Positions 1 to 12,421 of a stretch of DNA of 64,000 nt are shown here, piece after piece (position 1 is the stretch's first letter; each line of letters begins with the position of its first letter). Under the pieces are notes generated by a model. It saw nothing but the letters and a program-made list of their open reading frames with translations, did not search any database and was not told the origin of the DNA. Location: NCBI GenBank assembly GCA_040954595.2, contig CM082597.2, positions 1,736,001-1,800,000 of the forward strand, written 5' to 3'. Origin of the DNA: Balanoglossus misakiensis (taxonomy: Eukaryota; Hemichordata). Made by a program: the position numbers and the translations under genes.

Positions 1-60
1 CCATGAAAAATGTTCAAATCGGCCGAAAATCGCGAAATTCGGCAACTCGAAAATTCGCGG

Positions 61-1577
61 TTTTTCGACAAAAACCATGATGGCTAACCCATGAAAAATG
101 TTCAAATCGGCCGAAAATCTCGAATTTCGGCAACTCGAAAATTCGCGGTTTTTCGACAAAAACCATGATGGTTAACCCATGAAAAATGTTCAAATCGGCC
201 GAAAATCGCGAAATTCGGCAACTCGAAAATTCGCGGTTTTCGACAAAAACCATGATGGTTAACCCATAAAAAATGTTCAAATCGGCCGAAAATCTCGAAA
301 TTCGGCAACTCGAAAATTCGCGGTTTTTCGACAAAAACCATGATGGTTAACCCATGAAAAATGTTCAAATCGGCCGAAAATCTCGAAATTCGGCAACTCG
401 AAAATTCGCGGTTTTTCGACAAAAACCATGATGGTTAACCCATGAAAAATGTTCAAATCGGCCGAAAATCTCGAAATTCGGCAACTCGAAAATTCGCGGT
501 TTTTCGACAAAAACCATGATGGTTAACCCATGAAAAATGTTCAAATCGGCCGAAAATCGCGAAATTCGGCAACTCGAAAATTCGCGGTTTTTCGACAAAA
601 ACCATGATGGTTAACCCAAGAAAAATGTTCAAATCGGCCGAAAATCGCGAAATTCGGCAACTCGAAAATTCGCGGTTTTTCGACAAAAACCATGATGGTT
701 AACCCATGAAAAATGTTCAAATCGGCCGAAAATCGCGAAATTCGGCAACTCGAAAATTCGCGGTTTTTCGACAAAAACCATGATGGTTAACCCATGAAAA
801 ATGTTCAAATCGGCCGAAAATCGCGAAATTCGGCAACTCGAAAATTCGCGGTTTTTCGACAAAAACCATGATGGTTAACCCATGAAAAATGTTCAAATCG
901 GCCGAAAATCGCGAAATTCGGCAACTCGAAAATTCGCGGTTTTCGACAAAAACCATGATGGTTAACCCATGAAAAATGTTCAAATCGGCCGAAAATCTCG
1001 AAATTCGGCAACTCGAAAATTCGCGGTTTTTCGACAAAAACCATGATGGTTAACCCATGAAAAATGTTCAAATCGGCCGAAAATCGCGAAATTCGGCAAC
1101 TCGAAAATTCGCGGTTTTTCGACAAAAACCATGATGGTTAACCCATGAAAAATGTTCAAATCGGCCGAAAATCGCGAAATTCGGCAACTCGAAAATTCGC
1201 GGTTTTTCGACAAAAACCATGATGGCTAACCCATGAAAAATGTTCAAATCGGCCGAAAATCTCGAATTTCGGCAACTCGAAAATTCGCGGTTTTTCGACA
1301 AAAACCATGATGGTTAACCCATGAAAAATGTTCAAATCGGCCGAAAATCGCGAAATTCGGCAACTCGAAAATTCGCGGTTTTTCGACAAAAACCATGATG
1401 GTTAACCCATAAAAAATGTTCAAATCGGCCGAAAATCTCGAAATTCGGCAACTCGAAAATTCGCGGTTTTTCGACAAAAACCATGATGGTTAACCCATGA
1501 AAAATGTTCAAATCGGCCGAAAATCTCGAAATTCGGCAACTCGAAAATTCGCGGTTTTTCGACAAAAACCATGATGG
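61..1577 (-). repeat. 13-monomer duplication within the left arm
   Basis: GGCTAAC at about 82 and 1224, CTCGAATTTCGG at about 118 and 1260, and CCATAAAAAATG at about 263 and 1407 recur at 1,142-1,144 bases, 13 monomers allowing for the one-base deletions at about 235 and 935. The blocks extend roughly from 61 to 435 and from 1203 to 1577. Confidence 0.8.
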
Positions 1578-2649
1578 TTAACCCATGAAAAATGTTCAAA
1601 TCGGCCGAAAATCGCGAATTCGGCAACTCGAAAATTCGCGGTTTTTCGACAAAAACCATGATGGTTAACCCATGAAAAATGTTCAAATCGGCCGAAAATC
1701 GCGAAATTCGGCAACTCGAAAATTCGCGGTTTTTCGACAAAAACCATGATGGTTAACCCATGAAAAATGTTCAAATCGGCCGAAAATCGCGAAATTCGGC
1801 AACTCGAAAATTCGCGGTTTTTCGACAAAAACCATGATGGTTAACCCATGAAAAATGTTCAAATCGGCCGAAAATCGCGAAATTCGGCAACTCGAAAATT
1901 CGCGGTTTTTCGACAAAAACCATGATGGTTAACCCATGAAAAATGTTCAAATCGGCCGAAAATCGCGAAATTCGGCAACTCGAAAATTCGCGGTTTTTCG
2001 ACAAAAACCATGATGGTTAACCCATGAAAAATGTTCAAATCGGCCGAAAATCGCGAAATTCGGCAACTCGAAAATTCGCGGTTTTTCGACAAAAACCATG
2101 ATGGTTAACCCATGAAAAATGTTCAAATCGGCCGAAAATCGCGAAATTCGGCAACTCGAAAATTCGCGGTTTTTCGACAAAAACCATGATGGTTAACCCA
2201 TGAAAAATGTTCAAATCGGCCGAAAATCTCGAAATTCGGCAACTCGAAAATTCGCGGTTTTTCGACAAAAACCATGATGGTTAACCCATGAAAAATGTTC
2301 AAATCGGCCGAAAATCGCGAAATTCGGCAACTCGAAAATTCGCGGTTTTTCGACAAAAACCATGATGGTTAACCCATGAAAAATGTTCAAATCGGCCGAA
2401 AATCGCGAAATTCGGCAACTCGAAAATTCGCGGTTTTTCGACAAAAACCATGATGGTTAACCCATGAAAAATGTTCAAATCGGCCGAAAATCTCGAATTC
2501 GGCAACTCGAAAATTCGCGGTTTTTCGACAAAAACCATGATGGTTAACCCATGGAAAATGTTCAAATCGGCCGAAAATCTCGAAATTCGGCAACTCGAAA
2601 ATTCGCGGTTTTTCGACAAAAACCATGATGGTTAACCCATGAAAAATGT

Positions 2650-5600
2650 TCAAATCGGCCGAAAATCTCGAAATTCGGCAACTCGAAAATTCGCGGTTTT
2701 TCGACAAAAACCATGATGGTTAACCCATGAAAAATGTTCAAATCGGCCGAAAATCGCGAAATTCGGCAACTCGAAAATTCGCGGTTTTTCGACAAAAACC
2801 ATGATGGTTAACCCGTGAAAAATGTTCAAATCGGCCGAAAATCGCGAAATTCGGCAACTCGAAAATTCGCGGTTTTTCGACAAAAACCATGATGGTTAAC
2901 CCATGAAAAATGTTCAAATCGGCCGAAAATCTCGAAATTCGGCAACTCGAAAATTCGCGGTTTTTCGACAAAAACCATGATGGTTAACCCATGAAAAATG
3001 TTCAAATCGGCCGAAAATCTCGAAATTCGGCAACTCGAAAATTCGCGGTTTTTCGACAAAAACCATGATGGTTAACCCATGAAAAATGTTCAAATCGGCC
3101 GAAAATCTCGAAATTCGGCAACTCGAAAATTCGCGGTTTTTCGACAAAAACCATGATGGTTAACCCATGAAAAATGTTCAAATCGGCCGAAAATCTCGAA
3201 ATTCGGCAACTCGAAAATTCGCGGTTTTTCGACAAAAACCATGATGGTTAACCCATGAAAAATGTTCAAATCGGCCGAAAATCTCGAAATTCGGCAACTC
3301 GAAAATTCGCGGTTTTTCGACAAAAACCATGATGGTTAACCCATGAAAAATGTTCAAATCGGCCGAAAATCTCGAAATTCGGCAACTCGAAAATTCGCGG
3401 TTTTTCGACAAAAACCATGATGGTTAACCCATGAAAAATGTTCAAATCGGCCGAAAATCTCGAAATTCGGCAACTCGAAAATTCGCGGTTTTTCGACAAA
3501 AACCATGATGGTTAACCCATGAAAAATGTTCAAATCGGCCGAAAATCTCGAAATTCGGCAACTCGAAAATTCGCGGTTTTTCGACAAAAACCATGATGGT
3601 TAACCCATGAAAAATGTTCAAATCGGCCGAAAATCGCGAAATTCGGCAACACGAAAATTCGCGGTTTTTCGACAAAAACCATGATGGTTAACCCATGAAA
3701 AATGTTCAAATCGGCCGAAAATCTCGAAATTCGGCAACTCGAAAATTCGCGGTTTTTCGACAAAAACCATGATGGTTAACCCATGAAAAATGTTCAAATC
3801 GGCCGAAAATCGCGAAATTCGGCAACTCGAAAATTCGCTGTTTTTCGACAAAAACCATGATGGTTAACCCATGAAAAATGTTCAAATCGGCCGAAAATCG
3901 CGAAATTCGGCAACTCGAAAATTCGCGGTTTTTCGACAAAAACCATGATGGTTAACCCATGAAAAATGTTCAAATCGGCCGAAAATCGCGAAATTCGGCA
4001 ACTCGAAAATTCGCGGTTTTTCGACAAAAACCATGATGGTTAACCCATGAAAAATGTTCAAATCGGCCGAAAATCGCGAAATTCGGCAACTCGAAAATTC
4101 GCGGTTTTTCGACAAAAACCATGATGGTTAACCCATGAAAAATGTTCAAATCGGCCGAAAATCGCGAAATTCGGCAACTCGAAAATTCGCGGTTTTTCGA
4201 CAAAAACCATGATGGTTAACCCATGAAAAATGTTCAAATCGGCCGAAAATCGCGAAATTCGGCAACTCGAAAATTCGCGGTTTTTCGACAAAAACCATGA
4301 TGGTTAACCCATGAAAAATGTTCAAATCGGCCGAAAATCGCGAAATTCGGCAACTCGAAAATTCGCGGTTTTTCGACAAAAACCATGATGGTTAACCCAT
4401 GAAAAATGTTCAAATCGGCCGAAAATCTCGAAATTCGGCAACTCGAAAATTCGCGGTTTTTCGACAAAAACCATGATGGTTAACCCATGAAAAATGTTCA
4501 AATCGGCCGAAAATCGCGAAATTCGGCAACTCGAAAATTCGCGGTTTTTCGACAAAAACCATGATGGTTAACCCATGAAAAAATGTTCAAATCGGCCGAA
4601 AATCGCGAAATTCGGCAACTCGAAAATTCGCGGTTTTTCGACAAAAACCATGATGGTTAACCCATGAAAAATGTTCAAATCGGCCGAAAATCGCGAAATT
4701 CGGCAACTCGAAAATTCGCGGTTTTTTCGACAAAAACCATGATGGTTAACCCATGAAAAATGTTCAAATCGGCCGAAAATCTCGAAATTCGGCAACTCGA
4801 AAATTCGCGGTTTTTCGACAAAAACCATGATGGTTAACCCATGAAAAATGTTCAAATCGGCCGAAAATCGCAAAATTCGGCAACTCGAAAATTCGCGGTT
4901 TTTCGACAAAAACCATGATGGTTAACCCGTGAAAAATGTTCAAATCGGCCGAAAATCGCGAAATTCGGCAACTCGAAAATTCGCGGTTTTTCGACAAAAA
5001 CCATGATGGTTAACCCATGAAAAATGTTCAAATCGGCCGAAAATCTCGAAATTCGGCAACTCGAAAATTCGCGGTTTTTCGACAAAAACCATGATGGTTA
5101 ACCCATGAAAAATGTTCAAATCGGCCGAAAATCTCGAAATTCGGCAACTCGAAAATTCGCGGTTTTTCGACAAAAACCATGATGGTTAACCCATGAAAAA
5201 TGTTCAAATCGGCCGAAAATCTCGAAATTCGGCAACTCGAAAATTCGCGGTTTTTCGACAAAAACCATGATGGTTAACCCATGAAAAATGTTCAAATCGG
5301 CCGAAAATCTCGAAATTCGGCAACTCGAAAATTCGCGGTTTTTCGACAAAAACCATGATGGTTAACCCATGAAAAATGTTCAAATCGGCCGAAAATCTCG
5401 AAATTCGGCAACTCGAAAATTCGCGGTTTTTCGACAAAAACCATGATGGTTAACCCATGAAAAATGTTCAAATCGGCCGAAAATCTCGAAATTCGGCAAC
5501 TCGAAAATTCGCGGTTTTTCGACAAAAACCATGATGGTTAACCCATGAAAAATGTTCAAATCGGCCGAAAATCTCGAAATTCGGCAACTCGAAAATTCGC

Positions 5601-5974
5601 GGTTTTTCGACAAAAACCATGATGGTTAACCCATGAAAAATGTTCAAATCGGCCGAAAATCTCGAAATTCGGCAACTCGAAAATTCGCGGTTTTTCGACA
5701 AAAACCATGATGGTTAACCCATGAAAAATGTTCAAATCGGCCGAAAATCGCGAAATTCGGCAACACGAAAATTCGCGGTTTTTCGACAAAAACCATGATG
5801 GTTAACCCATGAAAAATGTTCAAATCGGCCGAAAATCTCGAAATTCGGCAACTCGAAAATTCGCGGTTTTTCGACAAAAACCATGATGGTTAACCCATGA
5901 AAAATGTTCAAATCGGCCGAAAATCGCGAAATTCGGCAACTCGAAAATTCGCGTGTTTTTCGACAAAAACCATG
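2650..5974 (-). repeat. 24-monomer duplication within the left arm
   Basis: Two blocks of about 14 monomers (about 2650-3860 and 4764-5974) share their variant order at an offset of 2,114 bases, which is 24 x 88 plus two one-base insertions at about 4578 and 4722. Shared marks are ACCCGTG at 2811 and 4925, a run of eight monomers with TCTCGA, one monomer with ACACG at 3649 and 5763, and an altered GCGG at about 3838 and 5952. Confidence 0.85.
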
Positions 5975-8900
5975 ATGGTTAACCCATAGAAAAAATGTTC
6001 AAATCGGCCGAAAATCGCGAAATTCGGCAACTCGAAAATTCGCGGTTTTTCGACAAAAACCATGATGGTTAACCCATGAAAAATGTTCAAATCGGCCGAA
6101 AATCTCGAAATTCGGCAACTCGAAAATTCGCGGTTTTTCGACAAAAACCATGATGGTTAACCCATGAAAAATGTTCAAATCGGCCGAAAATCTCGAAATT
6201 CGGCAACTCGAAAATTCGCGGTTTTTCGACAAAAACCATGATGGTTAACCCATGAAAAATGTTCAAATCGGCCGAAAATCGCGAAATTCGGCAACTCGAA
6301 AATTCGCGGTTTTTCGACAAAAACCATGATGGTTAACCCATGAAAAATGTTCAAATCGGCCGAAAATCTCGAAATTCGGCAACTCGAAAATTCGCGGTTT
6401 TTCGACAAAAACCATGATGGTTAACCCATGAAAAATGTTCAAATCGGCCGAAAATCGCGAAATTCGGCAACTCGAAAATTCGCGGTTTTTCAGACAAAAC
6501 CATGATGGTTAACCCATGAAAAATGTTCAAATCGGCCGAAAATCGCGAAATTCGGCAACTCGAAAATTCGCGGTTTTTCGACAAAAACCATGATGTTAAC
6601 CCATGAAAAAATGTTCAAATCGGCCGAAAATCGCGAAATTCGGCAACTCGAAAATTCGCGGTTTTTCGACAAAAACCATGATGGTTAACCATGAAAAATG
6701 TTCAAATCGGCCGAAAATCGCGAAATTCGGCAACTCGAAAATTCGCGGTTTTTCGACAAAAACCATGATGGTTAACCCATGAAAAATGTTCAAATCGGCC
6801 GAAAATCGCGAAATTCGGCAACTCGAAAATTCGCGGTTTTTCGACAAAAACCATGATGGTTAACCCATGAAAAATGTTCAAATCGGCCGAAAATCGCGAA
6901 ATTCGGCAACTCGAAAATTCGCGGTTTTTCGACAAAAACCATGATGGTTAACCCATGAAAAATGTTCAAATCGGCCGAAAATCTCGAAATTCGGCAACTC
7001 GAAAATTCGCGGTATTTCGACAAAAACCATGATGGTTAACCCATGAAAAATGTTCAAATCGGCCGAAAATCGCGAAATTCGGCAACTCGAAAATTCGCGG
7101 TTTTTCGACAAAAACCATGATGGTTAACCATGAAAAATGTTCAAATCGGCCGAAAATCGCGAAATTCGGCAAGTCGAAAATTCGCGGTTTTTCGACAAAA
7201 ACCATGATGGTTAACCCATGAAAAATGTTCAAATCGGCCGAAAATCGCGAAATTCGGCAACTCGAAAATTCGCGGTTTTTCGACAAAAACCATGATGGTT
7301 AACCATGAAAAATGTTCAAATCGGCCGAAAATCTCGAAATTCGGCAACTCGAAAATTCGCGGTATTTCGACAAAAACCATGATGGTTAACCCATGAAAAA
7401 TGTTCAAATCGGCCCGAAAATCGCGAAATTCGGCAACTCGAAAATTCGCGGTTTTTCGACAAAAAACCATGATGGTTAACCCATGAAAAATGTTCAAATC
7501 GGCCGAAAATCTCGAAATTCGGCAACTCGAAAATTCGCGGTTTTTCGACAAAAACATGATGGTTAACCCATGAAAAATGTTCAAATCGGCCGAAAATCGC
7601 GAAATTCGGCAACTCGAAAATTCGCGGTTTTTCGACAAAAACCATGATGGTTAACCCATGAAAAATGTTCAAATCGGCCGAAAATCTCGAAATTCGGCAA
7701 CTCGAAAATTCGCGTTTTTCGACAAAAACCATGATGGTTAACCCATGAAAAATGTTCAAATCGGCGAAAATCTCGAAATTCCGGTAACTCGAAAATTCGC
7801 GGTTTTTCGACAAAAACCATGATGGTTAACCCATGAAAAATGTTCAAATCGGCCGAAATCTCGAAATTCGGCAACTCGAAAATTCGCGGTTTTTCGACAA
7901 AACCATGATGGTTAACCCATGAAAAATGTTCAAATCGGCCGAAAATCGCGAAATTCGGCAAACTCGAAAATTCGCGGTTTTCGACAAAAACCATGATGGT
8001 TAACCCATGAAAAATGTTCAAATCGGCCGAAAATCGCGAAATTCGGCAACTCGAAATTCGCGGTTTTTCGACAAAAACCATGATGGTTAACCCATGAAAA
8101 ATGTTCAAATCGGCCGAAAATCTCGAAATCGGCAACTCGAAAATTCGCGGTTTTTCGACAAAAACCATGATGGTTAACCCATGAAAAATGTTCAAATCGG
8201 CCGAAAATCGCGAAATCGGCAACTCGAAAATTCGCGGTTTTTCGACAAAAACCATGATGGTTAACCCATGAAAAATGTTCAAATCGGCCGAAAATCTCGA
8301 AATTCGGCAACTCGAAAATTCGCGGTTTTTCGACAAAAACCATGATGGTTAACCCATGAAAAATGTTCAAATCGGCCGAAAATCGCGAAATTCGGCAACT
8401 CGAAAATTCGCGGTTTTTCGACAAAAACCATGATGGTTAACCCATGAAAAATGTTCAAATCGGCCGAAAAATCGCGAAATTCGGCAACTCGAAAATTCGC
8501 GGTTTTTCGACAAAACCATGATGGTTAACCCATGAAAAATGTTCAAATCGGCCGCAAATCGCGAAATTCGGCAACTCGAAAATTCGCGGTTTTTCGACAA
8601 AAACCATGATGGTTAACCCATGAAAAATGTTCAAATCGGCCGAAAATCGCGAAATTCGGCAACTCGAAAATTCGCGGTTTTTCGACAAAAACCATGATGG
8701 TTAACCCATGAAAAATGTTCAAATCGGCCGAAAATCTCGAAATTCGGCAACTCGAAAATTCGCGGTTTTTCGACAAAAACCATGATGTTAACCCATGAAA
8801 AATGTTCAAATCGGCCGAAAATCGCGAAATTCGGCAACTCGAAAATTCGCGGTTTTTCGACAAAAACCATGATGGTTAACCCATGAAAAATGTTCAAATC

Positions 8901-11900
8901 GGCCGAAAATCTCGAAATTCGGCAACTCGAAAATTCGCGGTTTTTCGACAAAAACCATGATGGTTAACCCATGAAAATGTTCAAATCGGCCGAAAATCTC
9001 GAAATTCGGCAACTCGAAAATTCGCGGTTTTTCGACAAAAACCATGATGGTTAACCCATGAAAAATGTTCAAATCGGCCGAAAATCGCGAAATTCGGCAA
9101 CTCGAAAATTCGCGGTTTTTCGACAAAAACCATGATGGTTAACCCATGAAAAATGTTCAAATCGGCCGAAAATTCTCGAAATTCGGCAACTCGAAAATTC
9201 GCGGTTTTTCGACAAAAACCATGATGGTTAACCCATGAAAAATGTTCAAATCGGCCGAAAATCTCGAAATTCGGCAACTCGAAAATTCGCGGTTTTTCGA
9301 CAAAAACCAAGATGGTTAACCCATGAAAAATGTTCAAATCGCCGAAAATCGCGAAATTCGGCAACTCGAAAATTCGCGTTTTTCGACAAAAACCATGATG
9401 GTTAACCCATGAAAAATGTTCAAATCGGCCGAAAATCGCGAAATTCGGCAACTCGAAAATTCGCGTTTTTCGACAAAAAACCATGATGGTTAACCCATGA
9501 AAAATGTTCAAATCGGCCGAAATCGCGAAATTCGGCAACTCGAAAATTCGCGGTTTTTCGACAAAAACATGATGGTTAACCAAGAAAAATGTTCAAATCG
9601 GCCGAAAATCTCGAAATTCGGCAACTCGAAAATTCGCGGTTTTTCGACAAAAACCATGATGGTTAACCCATGAAAAATGTTCAAATCGGCCGAAAATCGC
9701 GAAATTCGGCAACTCGAAAATTCGCGTTTTTTGACAAAAACCATGATGGTTAACCCATGAAAAATGTTCAAATCGGCCGAAAATCTCGAAATTCGGCAAC
9801 TCGAAAATTCGCGTTTTTCGACAAAAACCATGATGGTTAACCCATGAAAAATGTTCAAATCGGCCGAAAATCTCGAAATTCGGCTACTCGAAAATTCGCG
9901 GTTTTTCGACAAAAACCATGATGGTTAACCCATGAAAAATGTTTCAAATCGGCCGAAAATCGCCGAAATTCGGCAACTCGAAAATTCGCGGTTTTTCGAC
10001 AAAACCATGATGGTAACCCATGAAAAATGTTCAAATCGGCCGAAAATCGCGAATTCGGCAACTGAAAATTCGCGGTTTTTCGACAAAAACCATGATGGTT
10101 AACCATGAAAATGTTCAAATCGGCGAAAATCTCGAAATTCGGCAACTCGAAAATTCGCGTTTTTCGACAAAAACAATGATGGTTAACCCATGAAAAAGTT
10201 CAAATCGGCCAAAATCTCGAAATTCGGCAACTCGAAAATTCGCGGTTTTTCGCAAAAAACCATGATGTTTAACCCATGAAAAATGTAAATCGGCCGAAAA
10301 TCGCAAATTCGGCAACTCGAAAATTTCGCGGTTTTTCGACAAAAACCATGATGGTTAACCCATGAAAAATGTTCAAATCGGCCGAAAATCTCGAAATTCG
10401 GCAACTCGAAAATTCGCGGTTTTTCGACAAAAACCATGATGGTTAACCCATGAAAAATGTCAAATCGGCCGAAAATCGCGAAATTCGGCAACTCGAAAAT
10501 TCGCGGTTTTCGACAAAAACCATGATGGTTAACCCATGAAAAATGTTCAAATCGGCCGAAAATCTCGAAATTCGGCAACTCGAAAATTCGCGGTTTTTCG
10601 ACAAAAACCATGATGGTTAACCCATGAAAAATGTTCAAATTGGCCGAAAATCTCGAAAATTCGGCAACTCGAAAAATTCGCGGTTATCGACAAAAACCAT
10701 GATGGTTAACCCATGAAAAATGTTCAAATCGGCCGAAAATCTCGAAATTCGGCAACTCGAAAATTCGCGGTTTTTCGACAAAAACCATGATGGTTAACCC
10801 ATGAAAAATGTCAAATCGGCCGAAAATCTCGAAATTCGCAACTCGAAAATTCGCGGTTTTTCGACAAAACCATGATGGTTAACCCATGAAAATGTTCAAA
10901 TCGGCCGAAAATCTCGAAATTCGGCAACTCGAAAATTCGCGGTTTTTCGACAAAAACCATGATGGTTAACCCATGAAAAATGTTCAAATCCTGAAAATCT
11001 CGAAATTCGGCAAACTCGAAAATTCGCGTTTTTCGACAAAAACCATGATGGTTAACCCATGAAAAATGTTCAAATCGCCGAAAATCGCGAAATTCGGCAA
11101 CTCGAAAATTCGCGGTTTTTCGACAAAAACCATGATGTTTAACCCATGAAAAATGTTCAAATCGGCCCGAAAATCTCGAAATTCGGCAACTCGAAAATTC
11201 GCGGTTTTTCGACAAAAACCATGATGGTTAACCCATGAAAAATGTTCAAATCGGCCGAAAATCTCGAAATTCGGCTACTCGAAAATTCGCGTTTTCGACC
11301 AAAACCATGATGGTTAACCCATGAAAAATGTTCAAATCCGCCGAAAATCGCGAAATTCGGCAACTCGAAAATTCGCGGTTTTTCGACAAAACCATGATGG
11401 TAACCCATGAAAAATGTTCAAATCGCCGAAAATCGCGAAATTCGGCAACTCGAAAATCGTGGTTTTTCGACAAAAACCATGATGGTTAACCCATGAAAAA
11501 TGTTCAAATCGGCCGAAAATCGCGAAATACGGCAACTCGAAAATTCGCGGTTTTTCGACAAAAACCAAGGATGGTTAACTCCATGAAAAATTTTCAAATT
11601 CGCCAAAAATCGCGAAATTCGGCAACTCGAAAATTCGCCGGTTTTTCGACAAAAATCATGATGGTTAACCCCATGAAAAATGTTCAATCGGCCGAAAATT
11701 TCGCAATTCGGCAACTCGAAAAATTCGCGGTTTTCGACAAAAACCATGATGGTTAACCATGAAAAATGTTCAAATCGGCCGAAAATCTCGAAATTCGGCA
11801 ACTCGAAAATTCGCGGTTTTTCGACAAAAACCATGATGGTTAACCCATGAAAAATGTTCAAATCGCCGAAAATCGCGAAATTCGGCAACTCGAAAATTGC

Positions 11901-12321
11901 GGTTTTCGACAAAAACCATGATGGTTAACCCTGAAAATGTTCAAATCGGCCGAAAATCTCGAAATTCGCAACTCGAAAATTTCGCGGTTTTTCGACAAAA
12001 ACCATGATGGTTAACCCATGAAAAATGTTCAAATTGGCCGAAAATCGCAAATTCGGCAACTCGAAAATTCCGGTATTTCACAAAACCAATGATGGTTAAC
12101 CATGAAAAATGTTCCAAATCGGCCGAAAATCGCGAAATTCGGCAACTCGAAAATTCGCGGTTTTCGACAAAACCATGATGTTAACCCATGAAGAAATGTT
12201 CAAATCGGCCGAAAATCTCGAATTCGGCAACTCGAAAATTCGCGGTTTTCGACAAAAACCATGATGGTTAACCCATGAAAATGTTTCAAATCGGCCCGAA
12301 AATCTCGAAATTCGGCAACTC

Positions 12322-12421
12322 NNNNNNNNNNNNNNNNNNNNNNNNNNNNNNNNNNNNNNNNNNNNNNNNNNNNNNNNNNNNNNNNNNNNNNNNNNNNNNN
12401 NNNNNNNNNNNNNNNNNNNNN
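12322..12421. other. Assembly gap of exactly 100 N
   Basis: One hundred consecutive N bases, the usual placeholder for a scaffold join of unknown size. The satellite runs up to both sides, but its orientation is opposite on the two sides, so the true distance and relative orientation of the flanks are not known from this sequence. Confidence 0.99.

Larger units (their letters stand above)
1..12321 (-). repeat. 88-bp satellite array, left arm (minus orientation)
   Basis: About 140 head-to-tail copies of an 88-bp monomer fill this stretch and continue off the left edge. Relative to the right arm the monomer is reverse-complemented. Each copy contains GGTTAACC, CGGCCG and either TCGCGA or TCTCGA. 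Copies from 1 to about 5,900 are almost identical and hold the 88-bp period with rare one-base indels (for example near 235, 935, 4578 and 4722). From about 6,480, and strongly after 7,370, one- and two-base indels accumulate up to the gap. No gene is present: the long open frames arise because 88 is not a multiple of 3 and the monomer has few stops on this strand. Function unknown; heterochromatic or pericentromeric location is an inference only. Confidence 0.97.

Noticed and set aside
1-12321. Recurrent 77- to 251-residue open frames on the minus strand starting MSKNREF
   Set aside because: They repeat every 88 bases because the period is not divisible by three and the monomer has one stop in three turns. 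The longer ones appear only where indels shift frame. They are satellite shadows, not proteins.
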